This document shows, one piece after another, positions 62,468 through 64,000 of a stretch of 64,000 nucleotides of DNA (position 1 is its first letter; each line of letters starts with the position of its first letter). This stretch comes from an uncultured Methanobrevibacter sp. (lineage in GTDB: Archaea; Methanobacteriota; Methanobacteria; Methanobacteriales; Methanobacteriaceae). Where the stretch lies: positions 186,001 through 250,000 of the forward strand of contig NZ_CACZTX010000001.1 of NCBI RefSeq assembly GCF_902784195.1. The letters are read 5' to 3'. Below the pieces are notes generated by a model that saw only the letters and a list, made by a program, of their open reading frames with translations, did not search any database and was not told the origin of the DNA. The translations under genes and the position numbers were made by a program.

Positions 62468-62683
62468 AATTTCCCCTTTATTGAATTGATTATATTATTA
62501 ATTATAATTTTAAGATATAAAAAATTTTTTTAATTTTAAAAATATTAATTTTATATTGTATTTCTTTATAAGCAAGTATTTTATCTATTAAATTATCCAA
62601 AGTATTGATATTAAAACTATTTTATATTAGAACTTGATGTAATCATAAAAATGGTTCTAAATTATAATTTTGCTCTTTTTTCC

Positions 62684-62694
62684 ATTATATATAG
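62684..62694 (+). promoter_or_regulatory. TATA box of a candidate ncRNA
   Basis: ATTATATATAG on the plus strand, about 25 bases before the first stem of the structured region at 62712. There is no ORF behind it. Confidence 0.45.
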
Positions 62695-62711
62695 ATTAAT
62701 GAAGAATAAAC

Positions 62712-62825
62712 AATCCAAGTCTGTCTGTATGATTAGTTTTTAAAATCTTTCATTCATCCTCTTTATGTGCTTGGGTTCAATGTGTTATTATGCAACTTGA
62801 AAGTTTTTTCAAGTACTCTTTTTTT
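62712..62825 (+). ncRNA. Candidate small RNA with terminator hairpin
   Basis: AATCCAAG (62712-62719) pairs with CTTGGGTT (62770-62777; one G.U on the plus strand). ACTTGAA (62795-62801) pairs with TTCAAGT (62808-62814), followed by a T-run ending near 62825. With the TATA box 25 bases upstream, this gives a coherent RNA gene of about 115 bases. Function unknown; not a tRNA (no TTCRANC loop or CCA-stem pattern). Confidence 0.45.
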
Positions 62826-62869
62826 ACTCACTCGTATGTTTGCTATTTTTCCTTTTATGTCTCATATGT

Positions 62870-62931
62870 GATTATCCTTAGGAAGTTGGTTTTGAAGAAC
62901 TCTTAAATTTTATGGAATAGCAAGGATAATC
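62870..62931. repeat. 10-bp inverted repeat enclosing 42 bases
   Basis: GATTATCCTT (62870-62879) is perfectly complementary to 62922-62931. The loop contains a small AGTT/AACT hairpin. It could be part of the upstream RNA or of a leader for the small membrane protein genes. Confidence 0.5.
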
Positions 62932-63019
62932 TCTACCTTTACGATTTACAAAATATTTAAATATTACAGATTATATATTAACAATATCTATTTTTTTTAA
63001 AATATGTAGGGGTTTATAT

Positions 63020-63175
63020 ATGGATATGAAAGATTTAAAAAATTTGTTAGTAGGGTATTTTGTTTTTGAAAAAATTAAGAAAGCTTTACATACGGGTTTA
63101 GGATTAGCAATTGCTGTTTTATTGTGGGCTATTGTTCTTTTTGTTTTATCTGTTTTAGGTATTGGGCATATGTGA
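63020..63175 (+). CDS. 51-aa small membrane protein
   Basis: The ORF starts at ATG 63020 with TAGGGG nine bases upstream. It begins MDMKDLKNLLVGYFVFEKIK and has one membrane helix (LGLAIAVLLWAIVLFVLSVLGIG). It ends at TGA 63175, eight bases before the next ATG; its end supplies the GAGGG site for that gene. No family recognised. The tight coupling and good initiation signals support translation. Confidence 0.6.
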   Translation: MDMKDLKNLLVGYFVFEKIKKALHTGLGLAIAVLLWAIVLFVLSVLGIGHM

Positions 63176-63183
63176 GGGATATT

Positions 63184-63381
63184 ATGAGTGGTTTTGATAG
63201 CGATGCAGCGTGTATTTTAGGATTAATTTTATCACCAGTTTTAGGACTTGTATTGTTATATGTTATTTTTGATATAGGTTATATATTATTCAATGGGAAA
63301 TCTCCAACAGGGTTAATCATATTCTTTATTTTAGTGATATTGACAATCATAATAGTCAAAATATTAATAAATAGAGAATAA
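63184..63381 (+). CDS. 65-aa small membrane protein
   Basis: ATG 63184 is chosen because GAGGGAT precedes it; an upstream in-frame start would overlap the 51-aa gene. The protein begins MSGFDSDAACILGLILSP and has two membrane helices (about 9-31 and 40-60) joined by NGKSPTG. It forms a two-gene unit with the preceding 51-aa protein. Function unknown. Confidence 0.6.
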   Translation: MSGFDSDAACILGLILSPVLGLVLLYVIFDIGYILFNGKSPTGLIIFFILVILTIIIVKILINRE

Positions 63382-63642
63382 TAATTTTCAGTGAATTTTA
63401 AAAAAGTTTTTATAATTAGAAACTAAATATATAATTACAGTAACTAATCTTTTACTAAACCTGACCCAATTACATATCACCCACTTTATATATGTTTTTT
63501 TGAAACTATTGTAGTTCCACTTCTACTATTTTTCTATTTTTGAGTAATTTTAAATAATGCTATTCCAATAAATAATATTAAAAATCCTATTCTTTATAAA
63601 TTAACTATTTTTAAACATATGCTATATTAGTGGTGATATTTT

Positions 63643-64000
63643 ATGTTAGAAAAAGAACTCTTATATCAATATGCTTTAAAAGCTATGGGAAGATTCGAAT
63701 CTAAAAAAATAAGTATTTTTGGAAACGGATATGTTGAATCACTTGATGAAAATAACAGATTTGTTGAGAGAGATCTTTCAAAAGATAAAGATTATGAAAC
63801 ATGGGTTTTGAATAGTATTGAGGAAGGCAATGGAATATTTATCGTAATGGGTCAGTTTGTTATTGATTATTGCGGTTCATTTGAAGATATAACTGATACT
63901 GATTTTGTCTTTGATGATAGATATTACGAAGAAGGTTATTTAGATAGTCTTTACAGGGAATATTATGGCTTTGATGATGAGGACATGTATGATGAGCCAA
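63643..64000 (+). CDS. Acidic hypothetical protein (3' partial)
   Basis: Starts at ATG 63643 behind GGTGAT and is open to the window edge (119 codons visible). It begins MLEKELLYQYALKAMGRFES and is rich in Asp, Glu and Tyr, with no membrane segment. The C-terminal visible part (YGFDDEDMYDEP) is very acidic. No domain recognised. Confidence 0.6.
   Translation, partial: MLEKELLYQYALKAMGRFESKKISIFGNGYVESLDENNRFVERDLSKDKDYETWVLNSIEEGNGIFIVMGQFVIDYCGSFEDITDTDFVFDDRYYEEGYLDSLYREYYGFDDEDMYDEP

Larger units (their letters stand above)
62468..63019. other. 552-base intergenic region with candidate RNA
   Basis: Right edge of the defense island. It holds the DUF262 promoter (AT-rich, near 62490-62520), a plus-strand TATA box (62684-62694), a candidate ncRNA (62712-62825) and a second 10-bp stem (62870-62931). 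No ORF is supported. Confidence 0.5.

Noticed and set aside
62712-62825. tRNA gene
   Set aside because: GGTTCAATG resembles a T-loop, but there is no acceptor stem, D-arm or anticodon arm in register.

Overview
The window looks like a chromosomal segment of a methanogenic archaeon of the order Methanobacteriales, most likely Methanobrevibacter. The evidence is very AT-rich DNA, archaeal LSm and L37e ribosomal-protein genes, an archaeal PUA protein, the archaeal riboflavin/F420-pathway deformylase ArfB, a DUF2149/DUF2162/ExbB cluster, a large secreted beta-helix adhesin-like protein, AGGTGAT/GGAGGTGAT ribosome-binding sites and archaeal TATA boxes. I saw no rRNA, tRNA, CRISPR array or recognisable insertion sequence.

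Layout. (1) 1-10.6 kb: cell-surface polymer genes. Two large glycosyltransferase/CDP-glycerol-glycerophosphotransferase fusions, a GT2 enzyme, glmS and a TagB-like transferase together suggest a teichoic-acid-like or phosphopolysaccharide surface polymer; a small membrane protein is also present. (2) 10.8-21 kb: all on the + strand, a DUF2149/DUF2162/ExbB-like trio, a 1271-aa secreted beta-helix protein and an ECF-type importer (T, fused A-A', S). (3) 21.3-25.7 kb: two small membrane proteins and the molybdate importer modABC. (4) 25.9-49.7 kb: mostly housekeeping. It has a Ski2-like helicase with a long Lys-rich insert, an IMPACT-family protein, two SNF transporters, a PUA protein, arfB, a TrmO-like protein, LSm, L37e, RNase III, metX with CBS domains, a DUF3800 protein, two MFS transporters, LemA and DUF2207. 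(5) 49.7-62.5 kb: a probable defense island. It holds a HEPN pair, an orphan CARF-HEPN (Cas02710-like) protein, a frame-disrupted TPR gene, a 30-aa hydrophobic peptide that looks like a type I toxin, an ATPase/PD-(D/E)xK nuclease pair, and a minus-strand cluster of DUF262-HNH, a 46-aa protein, a zinc-hook SMC-like ATPase, a coiled-coil phosphoribosyltransferase and a DprA-like protein. (6) 62.5-64 kb: a candidate ncRNA, two tiny membrane proteins and a truncated acidic protein.

The best candidates for a previously undescribed system are the five-gene minus-strand cluster at 55.8-62.5 kb, whose last two genes (PRTase and DprA) have their own promoter carrying a palindrome between TATA box and start site, and the convergent ATPase/nuclease pair at 54.1-55.8 kb. 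The window also has several unexplained structured intergenic elements (16.9, 31.0-31.25, 47.5 and 62.7 kb) and a repeated hairpin placed directly after two stop codons (40.35 and 47.07 kb), whose two copies show a compensatory base change.

All calls rest on reading the sequence and translations. No similarity search, folding program or expression data was available, so family names are pattern recognition and functions in the defense island are inference.
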